64,000 bases of DNA, taken from positions 185,922 to 249,921 of the forward strand of contig NZ_LMUP01000009.1 of NCBI RefSeq assembly GCF_009765875.1, written 5' to 3'. Position numbers and translations under genes: made by a program. Positions 17,975-26,888 of this stretch are shown here, in pieces. The notes below the pieces were generated by a model. That model saw only the letters and a program-made list of their open reading frames with translations. It ran no database searches and had not been told where the DNA came from. The DNA comes from Pedobacter sp. L105. Its GTDB lineage: Bacteria > Bacteroidota > Bacteroidia > Sphingobacteriales > Sphingobacteriaceae. The number at the start of each line of letters is the position of its first letter. Position 1 is the first letter of the stretch.

Positions 17975-17998
17975 TTATTTTGTTTTCAAACAAAATAA
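17975..17998. repeat. Perfect inverted repeat before the receiver gene
   Basis: TTATTTTGTTT (17975-17985) and AAACAAAATAA (17988-17998) form an 11-bp perfect palindrome with a 2-bp centre, 42 bp upstream of the response-regulator start. It may be a regulator site or a weak terminator for the preceding kinase; the core recurs at 46660-46702. Confidence 0.5.
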
Positions 17999-18040
17999 CT
18001 TCTGTAGGGTTTCTACATAAATTTTTGTAATGCCTTAGGA

Positions 18041-18424
18041 ATGAATAAACAAATATGTGTGCTGGAAGATACCATTGAGATCCTGGAGATCATAACTATC
18101 ATATTAGAAGAAGAGCAGTATCAGGTATTCGGCTTTGGAACGGTTTCAGAATTTAATGCCAATGTGGATTTGATCTCTCCAGATCTATGTTTGCTCGACG
18201 TCATGCTTCCTGATGGTAGCGGATTGGATGTTTGCCGGGATTTAAAATTGGATGAAAAAACAAAGCATATCCCCATCCTTATGATGACTGCGAATTTAAA
18301 AATAGCAAATATGAAGGAAGGTTGTGCTGCTGAAGAATTTATAGCAAAACCATTTGATATAGATCAGCTGGCGGCCATCGTTAATCGTTTGATCAGCGAC
18401 AGTCAATTACAAACGTCCTTATAG
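18041..18424 (+). CDS. Single-domain response regulator (CheY-like)
   Basis: The 127-residue protein is a receiver domain only. The Mg-binding acidic residues are Glu9-Asp10 (LEDT), the phospho-acceptor is Asp53 in LLDVMLPDGSG, the conserved Thr is in MMTAN and the Lys in AKPFD. It has no output domain, so it must act by protein contact, as a phosphate relay or as a sink. It is directly followed, after 15 nt, by the four-PAS kinase, which is its most likely partner. Confidence 0.93.
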   Translation: MNKQICVLEDTIEILEIITIILEEEQYQVFGFGTVSEFNANVDLISPDLCLLDVMLPDGSGLDVCRDLKLDEKTKHIPILMMTANLKIANMKEGCAAEEFIAKPFDIDQLAAIVNRLISDSQLQTSL

Positions 18425-18439
18425 GCATTCTTAATCACG

Positions 18440-20935
18440 ATGAGTACATCAACAAGCCTCAATGAAAAGCAATTACTAAATATTCTTTCGTTTTATACTA
18501 ACCCTGTAGCTATCTATACCAGTCACGAAATAGTGATAGAAATGGCTAACAATGCCATGTTAGCAGCATGGGGCAGAGGGCCTGAAATAATTGGTCAAAC
18601 ACTCGGCGCAGCATTGCCGGAAATCAGCAACCAGCCTTTTGTCAAAATGTTGCAGCAGGTATGGAACACCGGAATAGATGATATTGGAGAGGCAATCATC
18701 GCCGATTTGGTGATTGATGGCATCCTGCAGCGTTTCTATTTTGATTATCAGTACCTGGCCATAAAAAATGAATTTGGTGAGGTATATGCAATTATGCACA
18801 CCGCTTTAGATGTGACTGAAAAAACCTTAAGCAGGGAAGCACTTGAACTGGCTAAAGAAAAAGAAGCCATGCTGCAGCGTGAGCAGTCGCTAAATGAAGA
18901 ATTAGCAGCAACTAATGAAGAACTTTCTGCCACCAATGAAGAATTGTACAGGGTGCAGAACAAGTTGCAACATTTGAATACTGAACTGGAAGAGCGGGTT
19001 AAACGGCGTACAGAATCGCTCGCCAGATCAGAAAGCCGCCTACGTTACCTCCTCTCTGATGCACCGGTTGCCATAGCTGTATTCTACGGAAAGGAAATGA
19101 TTCTCGAATCGGCCAATAAAAAAGTGCTGGAAGCCTGGGGGAAAACGGAAGAAATCATCGGCAAGCCGCTTAAAATCGGCGTGCCAGAACTGGTTGGTCA
19201 AGATTTTTTAACTATTCTAGACCAGGTTTTTACTACAGGTATGGCTTATCATGGCTACGAAGTCAAAGCATTACTGGAACAAAATGGGAAAATTGAAGAA
19301 GTTTATTCCAATTTTGTCTATCAGCCATTAAAGGATGAAGAGGGGCAAACCCAAAGCATTATGCTTGCGGCAAGTGTAGTTTCAGAACAGGTAGCAGCAA
19401 GACATCGCGTTCAGCAGTTGAATGAGGAACTGATCGTTATCAACGAAGAGCTTTCGGAATCCCAGGCACAGCTGATCACACTTAATATCCATTTGAAAGA
19501 GAGTGAAAGCCGGTTAGATCAAATCCTGAGTGAACTGCCTGCACCTATTGTAGTATTGATGGGGCCGGAGCAGATCATATCTACTACTAACAAAGCTTTA
19601 TTAGAATTTTGGGACAGGACTAAAGAAGAAGTGGCAGGGAAACCAATGCTGGAAGTTTTTCCTGAGCTGGTCAATCAGCCCTTTCCGGCTTTATGGAAAC
19701 ATGTGCTGGAAACAGGCGAACGCATTGTAAACAGGGAAAAACAAGTGGTCTTTAAAAATAAAAATAACGGCGAAGACAAGCCTTTTTTTGTGGATTATTA
19801 TTACCAGCCATTAACAGGTGTTAACGGCGAACGTACTGGGGTTTTAGCTACGGTTATTGACGTAACTGATAAAGTCAATTCACGCAGAAAAGTTGAAGAA
19901 GCCGAAACCCAGCTGCGTTTGGCTATAGAATCTACTGAATTGGGAACGTGGTACATCAATGCCGTGACCAGAGAATTTGTTCCTTCTGCCCGGTTAAAAG
20001 AAATCTATGGTTTTCGCGTCTTCGAAGAAATGCCTTACGCCGCTGCTATGGAGCAGATTGTAGAAGGCTATCGCGATGATGTTAAAAATGCAGTGGAAGA
20101 AGCAATCTCATCCGGACAGCATTATGATATGGAATATCCTATAACCAGTTTTCATGACGGACAAATCAAATGGGTTAGGGCTACAGGCAAACTCTATATC
20201 GGCGAAAATATAACTGGCGCTAACTTTACCGGTACCGTGCAGGATATTACAGAGCGTAAATCAGAGGAGCAGCGTAAAGATGATTTTCTCAGCATAGCCA
20301 GTCATGAGTTAAAAACACCTGTCACAACTTTAAAAGGAGCATTGCAGCTACTGGATCGTTTCAAAGTAAACCCGCTTAATCCTGTTATTCCGAGGTTAAT
20401 TGACCAGGCAAATGTAAGTATAGAAAAGATTACCAACCTGATGGACGATCTGTTAAATACCACCAGAACAAACGAGGGACAATTACATCTTACCAAAACC
20501 AGGTTTACGATAGCAGAAATGCTCGAGAAATGTTGTAGCCATGTACGCATGGGCGGCAAACATGACCTGATTGTTCAAGGTGACGAAAATTTACAGATTG
20601 ATGCAGATGAGGCAAGAATTGACCAGGTGGTAGTAAACCTGGTAAACAATGCGGCAAAGTACGCCCCTGATAGCCGCGAAATTTATTTGATCATTGAAGA
20701 CCTTGGCGATAAAGCGAGGATATCCGTAAAAGATAATGGTCCTGGTATACCGGAGGATAAGCTTTCACATCTTTTTGAACGTTACTACAGGGCAGATTAT
20801 GGAGGCGTGCAATATTCAGGACTGGGATTAGGGCTTTATATCAGTGCAGAGATTGTGAAAAGGCATGGTGGAGAAATTGGAGTAGATAGCCAGGTAGGGG
20901 CTGGAAGTACTTTTTGGTTTACCCTTCCTTATTAA
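18440..20935 (+). CDS. Multi-PAS sensor histidine kinase
   Basis: The 831-residue soluble protein has four PAS modules at about 5-130, 195-320, 355-475 and 485-605, with coiled coils between (for example LNEELAATNEELSATNEEL near 150). HisKA follows (SHELKTPVTTLKGA, near 615) and then HATPase (LVNNAAKYAP, VKDNGPGIP, GLGLGLYIS). The first three PAS modules are clearly related to each other, each with the order P-(A/V)-I, N-KxxLExW or NNAMLAAW, PE-(I/L)-x-(N/G)-Q-x-F and TG, suggesting internal triplication. The fourth is a different PAS type with TWYIN. It forms a pair with the upstream receiver gene. Confidence 0.92.
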   Translation: MSTSTSLNEKQLLNILSFYTNPVAIYTSHEIVIEMANNAMLAAWGRGPEIIGQTLGAALPEISNQPFVKMLQQVWNTGIDDIGEAIIADLVIDGILQRFYFDYQYLAIKNEFGEVYAIMHTALDVTEKTLSREALELAKEKEAMLQREQSLNEELAATNEELSATNEELYRVQNKLQHLNTELEERVKRRTESLARSESRLRYLLSDAPVAIAVFYGKEMILESANKKVLEAWGKTEEIIGKPLKIGVPELVGQDFLTILDQVFTTGMAYHGYEVKALLEQNGKIEEVYSNFVYQPLKDEEGQTQSIMLAASVVSEQVAARHRVQQLNEELIVINEELSESQAQLITLNIHLKESESRLDQILSELPAPIVVLMGPEQIISTTNKALLEFWDRTKEEVAGKPMLEVFPELVNQPFPALWKHVLETGERIVNREKQVVFKNKNNGEDKPFFVDYYYQPLTGVNGERTGVLATVIDVTDKVNSRRKVEEAETQLRLAIESTELGTWYINAVTREFVPSARLKEIYGFRVFEEMPYAAAMEQIVEGYRDDVKNAVEEAISSGQHYDMEYPITSFHDGQIKWVRATGKLYIGENITGANFTGTVQDITERKSEEQRKDDFLSIASHELKTPVTTLKGALQLLDRFKVNPLNPVIPRLIDQANVSIEKITNLMDDLLNTTRTNEGQLHLTKTRFTIAEMLEKCCSHVRMGGKHDLIVQGDENLQIDADEARIDQVVVNLVNNAAKYAPDSREIYLIIEDLGDKARISVKDNGPGIPEDKLSHLFERYYRADYGGVQYSGLGLGLYISAEIVKRHGGEIGVDSQVGAGSTFWFTLPY

Positions 20936-20978
20936 TTGTTAATTTCTTCCCTGTCTTTCATAAATATAGAAATTGGAA

Positions 20979-21008
20979 TTTGAACATTCGATTAAACGTC
21001 TATATTTG
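20979..21008 (+). promoter_or_regulatory. Bacteroidota-type promoter for the second receiver gene
   Basis: TTTG (20979-20982) and TATATTTG (21001-21008) match both boxes, spaced 18 bp. The expected start near 21013-21015 leaves almost no leader before the ATG at 21016, so the second ATG at 21025 could be the true start. Confidence 0.6.
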
Positions 21009-21015
21009 TCATAAC

Positions 21016-21414
21016 ATGGAAGATATGGAGCTAGTAAACAAAAGAATTGCAATTTTTGATGATGATGAAGATATACTGTCAATTTGCAGTTTTGTTTTAG
21101 AAGATGGTGGATGGGAAGTGTTTACTTTTCCTGATTGTAAGAACATTGTAGAAAAGGTAACTGAACTCAATCCCGCTGTTATTTTGATGGACAACTGGAT
21201 TCCGGATACTGGTGGAATTGTAGCCACCCGATTGCTTAAAGCTTCTCCCGAAGTGAAAGATATTCCTGTAATTTATTTTTCGGCAAATAGTAAAATTAGC
21301 GATCTGGCCGCAGAAGCTGGTGCAGATTCCTATTTGGCTAAACCTTTCGATCTGAAAGATCTGGAAAAGATAATTTCAGAAAATGCAAAAACTAAGAATA
21401 GTAAATTATCGTAA
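21016..21414 (+). CDS. Single-domain response regulator
   Basis: The protein has 132 residues from the ATG at 21016, or 129 from 21025. The receiver shows the acidic cluster FDDDEDI, phospho-acceptor Asp in ILMDNWIPDTGG, the Ser/Thr-equivalent in YFSANS and Lys in AKPFD. There is no output domain. The frame extends further upstream into the preceding kinase gene, but the promoter at 20979-21008 rules that out. The kinase at 21480 follows after 65 nt and is its likely partner, repeating the receiver-then-kinase order of 18041-20935. Confidence 0.92.
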   Translation: MEDMELVNKRIAIFDDDEDILSICSFVLEDGGWEVFTFPDCKNIVEKVTELNPAVILMDNWIPDTGGIVATRLLKASPEVKDIPVIYFSANSKISDLAAEAGADSYLAKPFDLKDLEKIISENAKTKNSKLS

Positions 21415-21479
21415 TATACGCATTCTCGGTTTTCGCCTTATCCTAAAACTCTAACCAAATCATTACTATAAAGCAAATA

Positions 21480-23099
21480 ATGAAAAACACATTTGCCACC
21501 GAGATTATTTTACCTAACGAGCAGGAGCGTTTACATGCACTAAGAAGTTATAGGATATTAGGTACCTATGCAGAAAAATCATTCAAGAGCATTGCCAAAC
21601 TGGTAGCAGATATCTTTAAATCATCTATTGCGATGATCTCCCTGGTTGATGCCGAAGAAGTATATTTTGGGTCTAATGTGGGTATGGATAATGCTGTTGG
21701 GCCGCGTGGAGAAAGTTTCTGCTCATTAACTATCCTTAAACCAGAGGTTAATGTGATTGAAGATGCGCTGCTTGATCCCGTGGTAGCCAATAATCCTTTG
21801 GTATGCGGCGATTTTGGCCTGCGTTTTTATGCCGGTGCACCATTGATTACCCATGATGGTTTTATGATTGGTACGGTTTGTTTGGTAGATACAAAACCCA
21901 GAACATTTAATGACCATGACAAATCTATTCTGGAAGGAATGGCGGGATTGGTAATGGAGCAAATTGAGCTGCGCCTGCAAAACTTACTGGATACGGAGCG
22001 GCAGGCGGTGGTCAATGATCAGCTGTTGGCCAGCAATGAAAAACTTTCTGCAAGTGAAGGGCGCTTTCAAACTATCCTGGATACCATGGCGGAAGGTGTA
22101 AGAATCATAGACACCTCTGGCCGGCTGGTATATGCCAATATCATGGCGCAGCATCTTTTAGGCCTTACCCCCAGCAAAATAGAAGATGGCGTTTATGATG
22201 ATCCTAAATGGCAGCTCCTGTGGGTAAATGGATCTCCTTTGCCTGAAGAAGATCATCCTATGGCCATTATGATGCGCACAGGCCAGCCTGTATTGGATTA
22301 CGAAGTTGCTTTACAGCCCCCCGGTAGAGAACGTTTTTATATTTCTGTAAATGCTGCACCCATATTTGACCGGCAGAGTGGTGAACTCACTGGCGGTATT
22401 GGTACTTTTATGGACGTAACCAACAGAAGAAAGGTGTTACAGCAAAAAGATGAGTTTATCAATGTTGCCAGCCATGAGTTACGTACTCCGGTAACCAGCT
22501 TAAAAGCTGCCATGCAGATTATGGACCGGATTAAAGACAATCCGAAACCAGACGTGTTAGCTAAAATGATCGACCAGTCGAACAAAAGCCTGTCCAGGCT
22601 AACCAGCCTGATTACCGATCTGTTAGATAGTAACCGGATTTCGCAAGGTCAGTTACACTTAAGAAAAACAAAGTTTAACCTTTCCTCCATATTAGAGAGT
22701 CAGCATATTCGTGATGCTGAAAAACATGAGATCATCATAGAAGGAATAATTGATATGGAGATTGAAGCAGATGAACAGCAGATTGACCAGGTTTTGGTAA
22801 ACCTGTTGAGTAATGCCGTAAAATATGCTCCTGAATCTAAAGTTATCCATGTCATAATAGAACATCTGGCTGAACAGTTAAAAATTTCAGTGAAAGATAG
22901 CGGGCCTGGTATAGCTCAGGACCAGCTCATCCATCTTTTTGAAAGATATTACCGGGTAGATTACAGTGGCTTCCAATATTCAGGTTTAGGTCTTGGATTA
23001 TATATCAGTTCTGAAATTATTAAAAAGCATGGCGGTACTATAGGAGTAGAAAGTGTAGTTGGCAGCGGTACTACATTTTGGTTTACCATCCCAATCTAA
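21480..23099 (+). CDS. GAF-PAS sensor histidine kinase
   Basis: The protein has 539 residues: a GAF domain at about 20-165 (FCSLTILKPEVNVIEDALLDPVVANNPLV, GTVCLVD), a PAS domain at about 190-310 (ILDTMAEGVRIIDTSGRLVYANIMAQHLLG), HisKA with ASHELRTPVTSLKAAMQ near 325, and HATPase to the end (LLSNAVKYAP, VKDSGPGIA, GLGLGLYIS, FWFTIPI). The kinase core is strikingly similar to that of the 18440-20935 protein (ERYYR-D-Y-G-QYSGLGLGLYIS-EI-K-HGG), so the two are paralogues with different sensor halves. The GAF half resembles that of the 16702-17904 kinase. Confidence 0.92.
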   Translation: MKNTFATEIILPNEQERLHALRSYRILGTYAEKSFKSIAKLVADIFKSSIAMISLVDAEEVYFGSNVGMDNAVGPRGESFCSLTILKPEVNVIEDALLDPVVANNPLVCGDFGLRFYAGAPLITHDGFMIGTVCLVDTKPRTFNDHDKSILEGMAGLVMEQIELRLQNLLDTERQAVVNDQLLASNEKLSASEGRFQTILDTMAEGVRIIDTSGRLVYANIMAQHLLGLTPSKIEDGVYDDPKWQLLWVNGSPLPEEDHPMAIMMRTGQPVLDYEVALQPPGRERFYISVNAAPIFDRQSGELTGGIGTFMDVTNRRKVLQQKDEFINVASHELRTPVTSLKAAMQIMDRIKDNPKPDVLAKMIDQSNKSLSRLTSLITDLLDSNRISQGQLHLRKTKFNLSSILESQHIRDAEKHEIIIEGIIDMEIEADEQQIDQVLVNLLSNAVKYAPESKVIHVIIEHLAEQLKISVKDSGPGIAQDQLIHLFERYYRVDYSGFQYSGLGLGLYISSEIIKKHGGTIGVESVVGSGTTFWFTIPI

Positions 23100-23195
23100 G
23101 ATTAACCTTTATTAAAGCCTCCCGTGAGGCGCTAATGTTTTTTATGAAGATTCTTATCGCTATTTTCGCAGAAACTATGTTGGTAGATTTACATC

Positions 23196-23762
23196 ATGAA
23201 CTGGAATAAGAACGTAAGAAAAGCTTTCATCATCTTCCTGTTAATTATCCAGGTTATCTTTTTATTTGCAATTTTCAGGGAGAACTTAAAGTCTTGGTGG
23301 GCCATTGCCTCTCTCATTATCTTATGCCCGCTCATTTTAATCACTTATTTAAGGGGTAGTTTGCATCATGAAGATCATGAATACGAACATATATTTGTTG
23401 TCTTATGGATTCCCATTGGGGCGCTGGTTACCTTTTACCTAAACCACTTTTTCAATTTAGGCCCTGTTATTTCTGCTACCCTGGTAGGGAGTATTGCCTC
23501 CTTCATTCCAAACCTGAATAAACGGTCGCATTATATGAAGCAATTACCCGCTGCCATTTATTGCGGGGCATTCATTGGTATGTCCAGCACTGGCGTAGCG
23601 TCTGGTTTTATGTTTATTTTAACGGCAAGTTTCTTTACAGCAATACTACTATTTTTGTCTAAAAACCTTTTTGCCGGTGTTGGTGGAAAGCTGGGTACCC
23701 TTGCTTTTGCGGGCGTAGTGATTACTTCATTTTTATACTTTCTGATCTCGTCATATGTATAA
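23196..23762 (+). CDS. Membrane protein of unknown family, first of a tandem pair
   Basis: The 188-residue protein has about six hydrophobic segments. A His/Asp/Glu-rich loop, LHHEDHEYEH, lies near residue 55-64. Motifs LGPVISATLVGS, GAFIGMSS and GVGGKLGTLAF recur in modified form in the next protein (QGPVRSSAML, GASFIGMVSS, GYGGALGTSA), so the two are divergent duplicates. The genes overlap by 8 nt, which implies coupled translation and probably a heteromeric membrane complex. I do not recognise the family. The Gly-rich re-entrant-like motifs would suit a channel or transporter, which is inference. Confidence 0.75.
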   Translation: MNWNKNVRKAFIIFLLIIQVIFLFAIFRENLKSWWAIASLIILCPLILITYLRGSLHHEDHEYEHIFVVLWIPIGALVTFYLNHFFNLGPVISATLVGSIASFIPNLNKRSHYMKQLPAAIYCGAFIGMSSTGVASGFMFILTASFFTAILLFLSKNLFAGVGGKLGTLAFAGVVITSFLYFLISSYV

Positions 23763-24201
23763 TCTGCTCATACTGGTCGCGGTCAGCTTCATTAGTGCAA
23801 TCGCCACATTTTTTGTAAATGAACGGCTTAAACAAGGACCGGTACGCTCATCCGCTATGCTTTCTTTGATCGTAGCTGTATATTATCACTATTATACAGG
23901 TTCCATGGATAGTTATCTGGTGAAAAACATCCCGCTGGTATTTATTGGCGCTTCTTTCATCGGTATGGTATCTTCCCGTTTATTGTCTAACTACCTTTTG
24001 ATAGGTACTGCAGGTATTATTTTCTGCCTTATTTTTTTGCATACCAGCAAGTTTTTTAACGGGTATGGTGGAGCGCTTGGCACATCGGCCTGTATATCAG
24101 TATTGGCAGTGCTCAGTATCCCGATTGTCAACAAGAATAAAAAACTGACAAACGGACTGATCCAGCTTAGAAAGATACTATTCAAAATCGGTAGAAGATA
24201 G
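23755..24201 (+). CDS. Membrane protein of unknown family, second of a tandem pair
   Basis: The 148-residue protein has about five hydrophobic segments and a basic C-terminus (KNKKLTNGLIQLRKILFKIGRR). Its start overlaps the stop of the previous gene in ATGTATAA. It lacks the N-terminal helix and His-rich loop of its partner but keeps the GPV-R-S, GASFIGM and GYGGALGT motifs at equivalent spacing. Together with the first protein it looks like a split or duplicated permease. The 166 bp downstream to the next gene hold no clear terminator. Confidence 0.75.
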   Translation: MYNLLILVAVSFISAIATFFVNERLKQGPVRSSAMLSLIVAVYYHYYTGSMDSYLVKNIPLVFIGASFIGMVSSRLLSNYLLIGTAGIIFCLIFLHTSKFFNGYGGALGTSACISVLAVLSIPIVNKNKKLTNGLIQLRKILFKIGRR

Positions 24202-24367
24202 ACCACATAATCACACTTTGATCTCCTTGCTCAGGCGTAATGCAAGATCTAATGTCGATTATTGCTGCTAATAGCCAGGAATATTTGGTTTTATCTGCGT
24301 TTCTGTATTTAAAAGAAACATTTCATAGTTAAGTTGGTTATTGGCCCTAACCTCTTACTATATAACT

Positions 24368-26581
24368 ATGAACGGACTGTCACCATGGGCTTTATCGGCT
24401 ACTAACATCTTTGAAAATGATGAATTAATTCCATTATTCACCAAATCAGTATCTGGTTTAATTTTTAATATTTATAACGAGCGTGATTCGCTTTTTATTC
24501 TTGCCAGCTTGCCTAATGGAGGGGAGTTTTTATTTCGTGCGGCATTTACCCCAATCGGTGAAATTAAAATTTCAAAATTTAATAAATCGCCCGACGGCAT
24601 TACTTTTTATCTGACTGCTGAAATAGGGGAAATACAAATAGATATTTCTTTTTTAAAACAAACGGTACCAGTTCTTAGATATATAACCACTTTAAAGCCT
24701 ATAACAGATCTTTTTATTCCTTTCTGGCCAAGGGATGTCATAGTGCCAGGCAAAAATGACAATACCCGGCAAAAAACCGGTAAAATACATGCAAGCCAGG
24801 TAGGAACAAGGTCGGGTATCATTTATTGCAGTTCCTCCAAACCCAAATCAGGATCTATTTTTTACCTGCAAAATTTAACTGCACTGGAAAGCTACTGCCA
24901 GCAAACGCAAACCTCATGTTCTGGAGTAGTAGGAGGGGACTGGCCGGAAATGGGTTTTGCGCTTCCACCCACAACGGATAAAGCTTTGTCAGCAGGTAAA
25001 AATGTAATCATAGGAGATGCTATTGTGGCTTTCGACCTTGAAGTCCCTGAAAATGAAGGGGCAATGGTTAAGCAGTTTTTGAATTTACTGGCAGAAGCGT
25101 ACCTGGCTTTACCCAAACCCGGTACAAAATACAATCACTGGCCCGAAATATTAGAAAAGGGGCTTAAAGATTTGCAGGAAAATCCGGGTTGCTGGTCGCA
25201 GTTAGGAGGACATTCCTATTTAAACGCTTATGTGAGCGATTATAGAACACCTCCGGAAATTATGGTGCAACTGGCAGTATTGCTTCCTTTGCTTGATTAC
25301 GTAGAATGGACAGGCTCATCACTTGAAATCATGAAAAAGATTAAAGAAGGACTGCCTTCGTTTTTTGATCAGAAGCTGAAAACAATCATGCGCTGGCATC
25401 CGGCTGCTGCCAAAGACCTTAAAGGGGAGGAAGAACAAAAACAACCGCTGGTGATGGATTCCTGGTATTTGCATCATCCATTACTTAATCTTTCCAGACT
25501 TGCACTTAAAGGTGATAACGAAGCTAAAAAACTTTTTCTTGATTCCATTGGATTTGCTATTAAAGTGGCGCATAAATTTAATTATGAGTGGCCGGTGTTT
25601 TATAAAATGGACACGCTTGATATTGTAAAAGCTGAAACCCAGCCTGGTAAAGGAGGAGAAAAAGATGTACCCGGTTTATATGCCCATGTCATGTTGCAAG
25701 CCTGGGAAATTACCCATGAGGATAAATACCTTAAAGAAGCTGAAAAAGCAGCAAAAAAACTAGAAGGTCTTGGTTTCGATCTATTTTACCAGGCCAATAA
25801 TACCGCTTTCTCTGCAGGTGCCCTGTTAAGGTTATTTAAGATCACGGAAAATAAACTCTACTTAGATCTCAGTTATATTTGTTTGGCTAACGTGTTTAAA
25901 AACGTTCAGCTTTGGGATTGTAACTATGGTTATGGTAAAAACTACCCAACGTTTTTTGCCATTTTCCCTTTGAGTGATGCTCCTTATACTGCGGCTTATG
26001 AAGAGCAGGAAGTTTTTTGTGCTTTGCACGATTATTTAAATCATGCTCAGGGGGTAGACATCCTTCCGTCAATAACATTGCTTATCGCAGAATTTATCAG
26101 GTATATGAACGAAAGGGCTGTCTTTTACTATCCACCAATGCTGCCAGAAGAAATGCTATCTAAAGAAGTAAAAACTGGCGAAGTAGATGCTAACCTTTGG
26201 ATAGCACTCGAAGACCTGCATGACGGATGGGAAATGTCAGGTGAGGTAGGCCAGGAGGTATATGGAGCGGGGAATGCATTTGGTATCCTGCCCCGGCATT
26301 ATCTAAAGGTTCCTGGCGAAGAATTTATGGTGTACGTAGATTATCCTATAAACAGGGTTCAGTTTCATCGTGATAAATCACTAAGCTTCAAAACCGGTGG
26401 AAGCGATAAATTAAGTTGCAGAATGATATTCGTTGGACTTAAATCAGAAAGGACGATGGCTTTTCAAGTGAAAGTTGACAGGCAAAAAAAAGTGCTAAAG
26501 GGAGAAAACATGAAAGACGGCCATGTAGCCTATCAGCTGCAGGGAAATCAATCTGTTAAACTGAGCTGGAAGAAACTATAG
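24368..26581 (+). CDS. Uncharacterised protein, six-hairpin glycosidase-like
   Basis: From the ATG at 24368 the protein has 737 residues (a TTG 27 nt upstream is less likely). No signal peptide is seen. The N-terminal third (1-230) is beta-rich. The middle (250-620) has repeating helix pairs with aromatic/acid motifs such as YVSDYRTPPEIMVQLAVLLPLLDYVEW, SWYLHHPLLNLSRLAL and YAHVMLQAWEITHEDKYLKEAEKAAKKL, the pattern of an (alpha/alpha)6 toroid used by glycosidases, epimerases and lyases. The end is beta-rich again. I cannot name a family. Candidate catalytic acids cannot be chosen without an alignment. Confidence 0.7.
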   Translation: MNGLSPWALSATNIFENDELIPLFTKSVSGLIFNIYNERDSLFILASLPNGGEFLFRAAFTPIGEIKISKFNKSPDGITFYLTAEIGEIQIDISFLKQTVPVLRYITTLKPITDLFIPFWPRDVIVPGKNDNTRQKTGKIHASQVGTRSGIIYCSSSKPKSGSIFYLQNLTALESYCQQTQTSCSGVVGGDWPEMGFALPPTTDKALSAGKNVIIGDAIVAFDLEVPENEGAMVKQFLNLLAEAYLALPKPGTKYNHWPEILEKGLKDLQENPGCWSQLGGHSYLNAYVSDYRTPPEIMVQLAVLLPLLDYVEWTGSSLEIMKKIKEGLPSFFDQKLKTIMRWHPAAAKDLKGEEEQKQPLVMDSWYLHHPLLNLSRLALKGDNEAKKLFLDSIGFAIKVAHKFNYEWPVFYKMDTLDIVKAETQPGKGGEKDVPGLYAHVMLQAWEITHEDKYLKEAEKAAKKLEGLGFDLFYQANNTAFSAGALLRLFKITENKLYLDLSYICLANVFKNVQLWDCNYGYGKNYPTFFAIFPLSDAPYTAAYEEQEVFCALHDYLNHAQGVDILPSITLLIAEFIRYMNERAVFYYPPMLPEEMLSKEVKTGEVDANLWIALEDLHDGWEMSGEVGQEVYGAGNAFGILPRHYLKVPGEEFMVYVDYPINRVQFHRDKSLSFKTGGSDKLSCRMIFVGLKSERTMAFQVKVDRQKKVLKGENMKDGHVAYQLQGNQSVKLSWKKL

Positions 26582-26888
26582 TTATAATTTAATTGGCCAT
26601 TCTTTCATAGTATGTGATCTTCCCGTTTATTTTATAAAATACTTTTCAATAAATATTTGTAAGATTTGTAAAATAATTGACCATTATAATCTACAAGACC
26701 AGGGGTTTCCACCCATGAATTTTTATAGATCGTAAAAATAAACTGATAAATAAAAACGAAATAAACTGCTTATAACACAAGTCTTTAATCATTATTTTCC
26801 AAAAAAGCCGGTTACTACCTGGGGGAGTAGTAAATACCAACTGTGGCTTGGTTTTTCGTTACTGTAGTTACAACAAAAACTTAAAACC
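26582..26888. other. Intergenic region with a structured leader
   Basis: This 307-bp gap has no gene. Near its end AAGCC (26805-26809) can pair with GGCTT (26845-26849), enclosing a TTACTAC/GTAGTAA stem (26812-26818 with 26826-26832) and a G-rich loop. The structure ends 39 nt before the next start codon and could be a regulatory leader or a terminator of the upstream gene (TTTTT follows). Confidence 0.4.
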
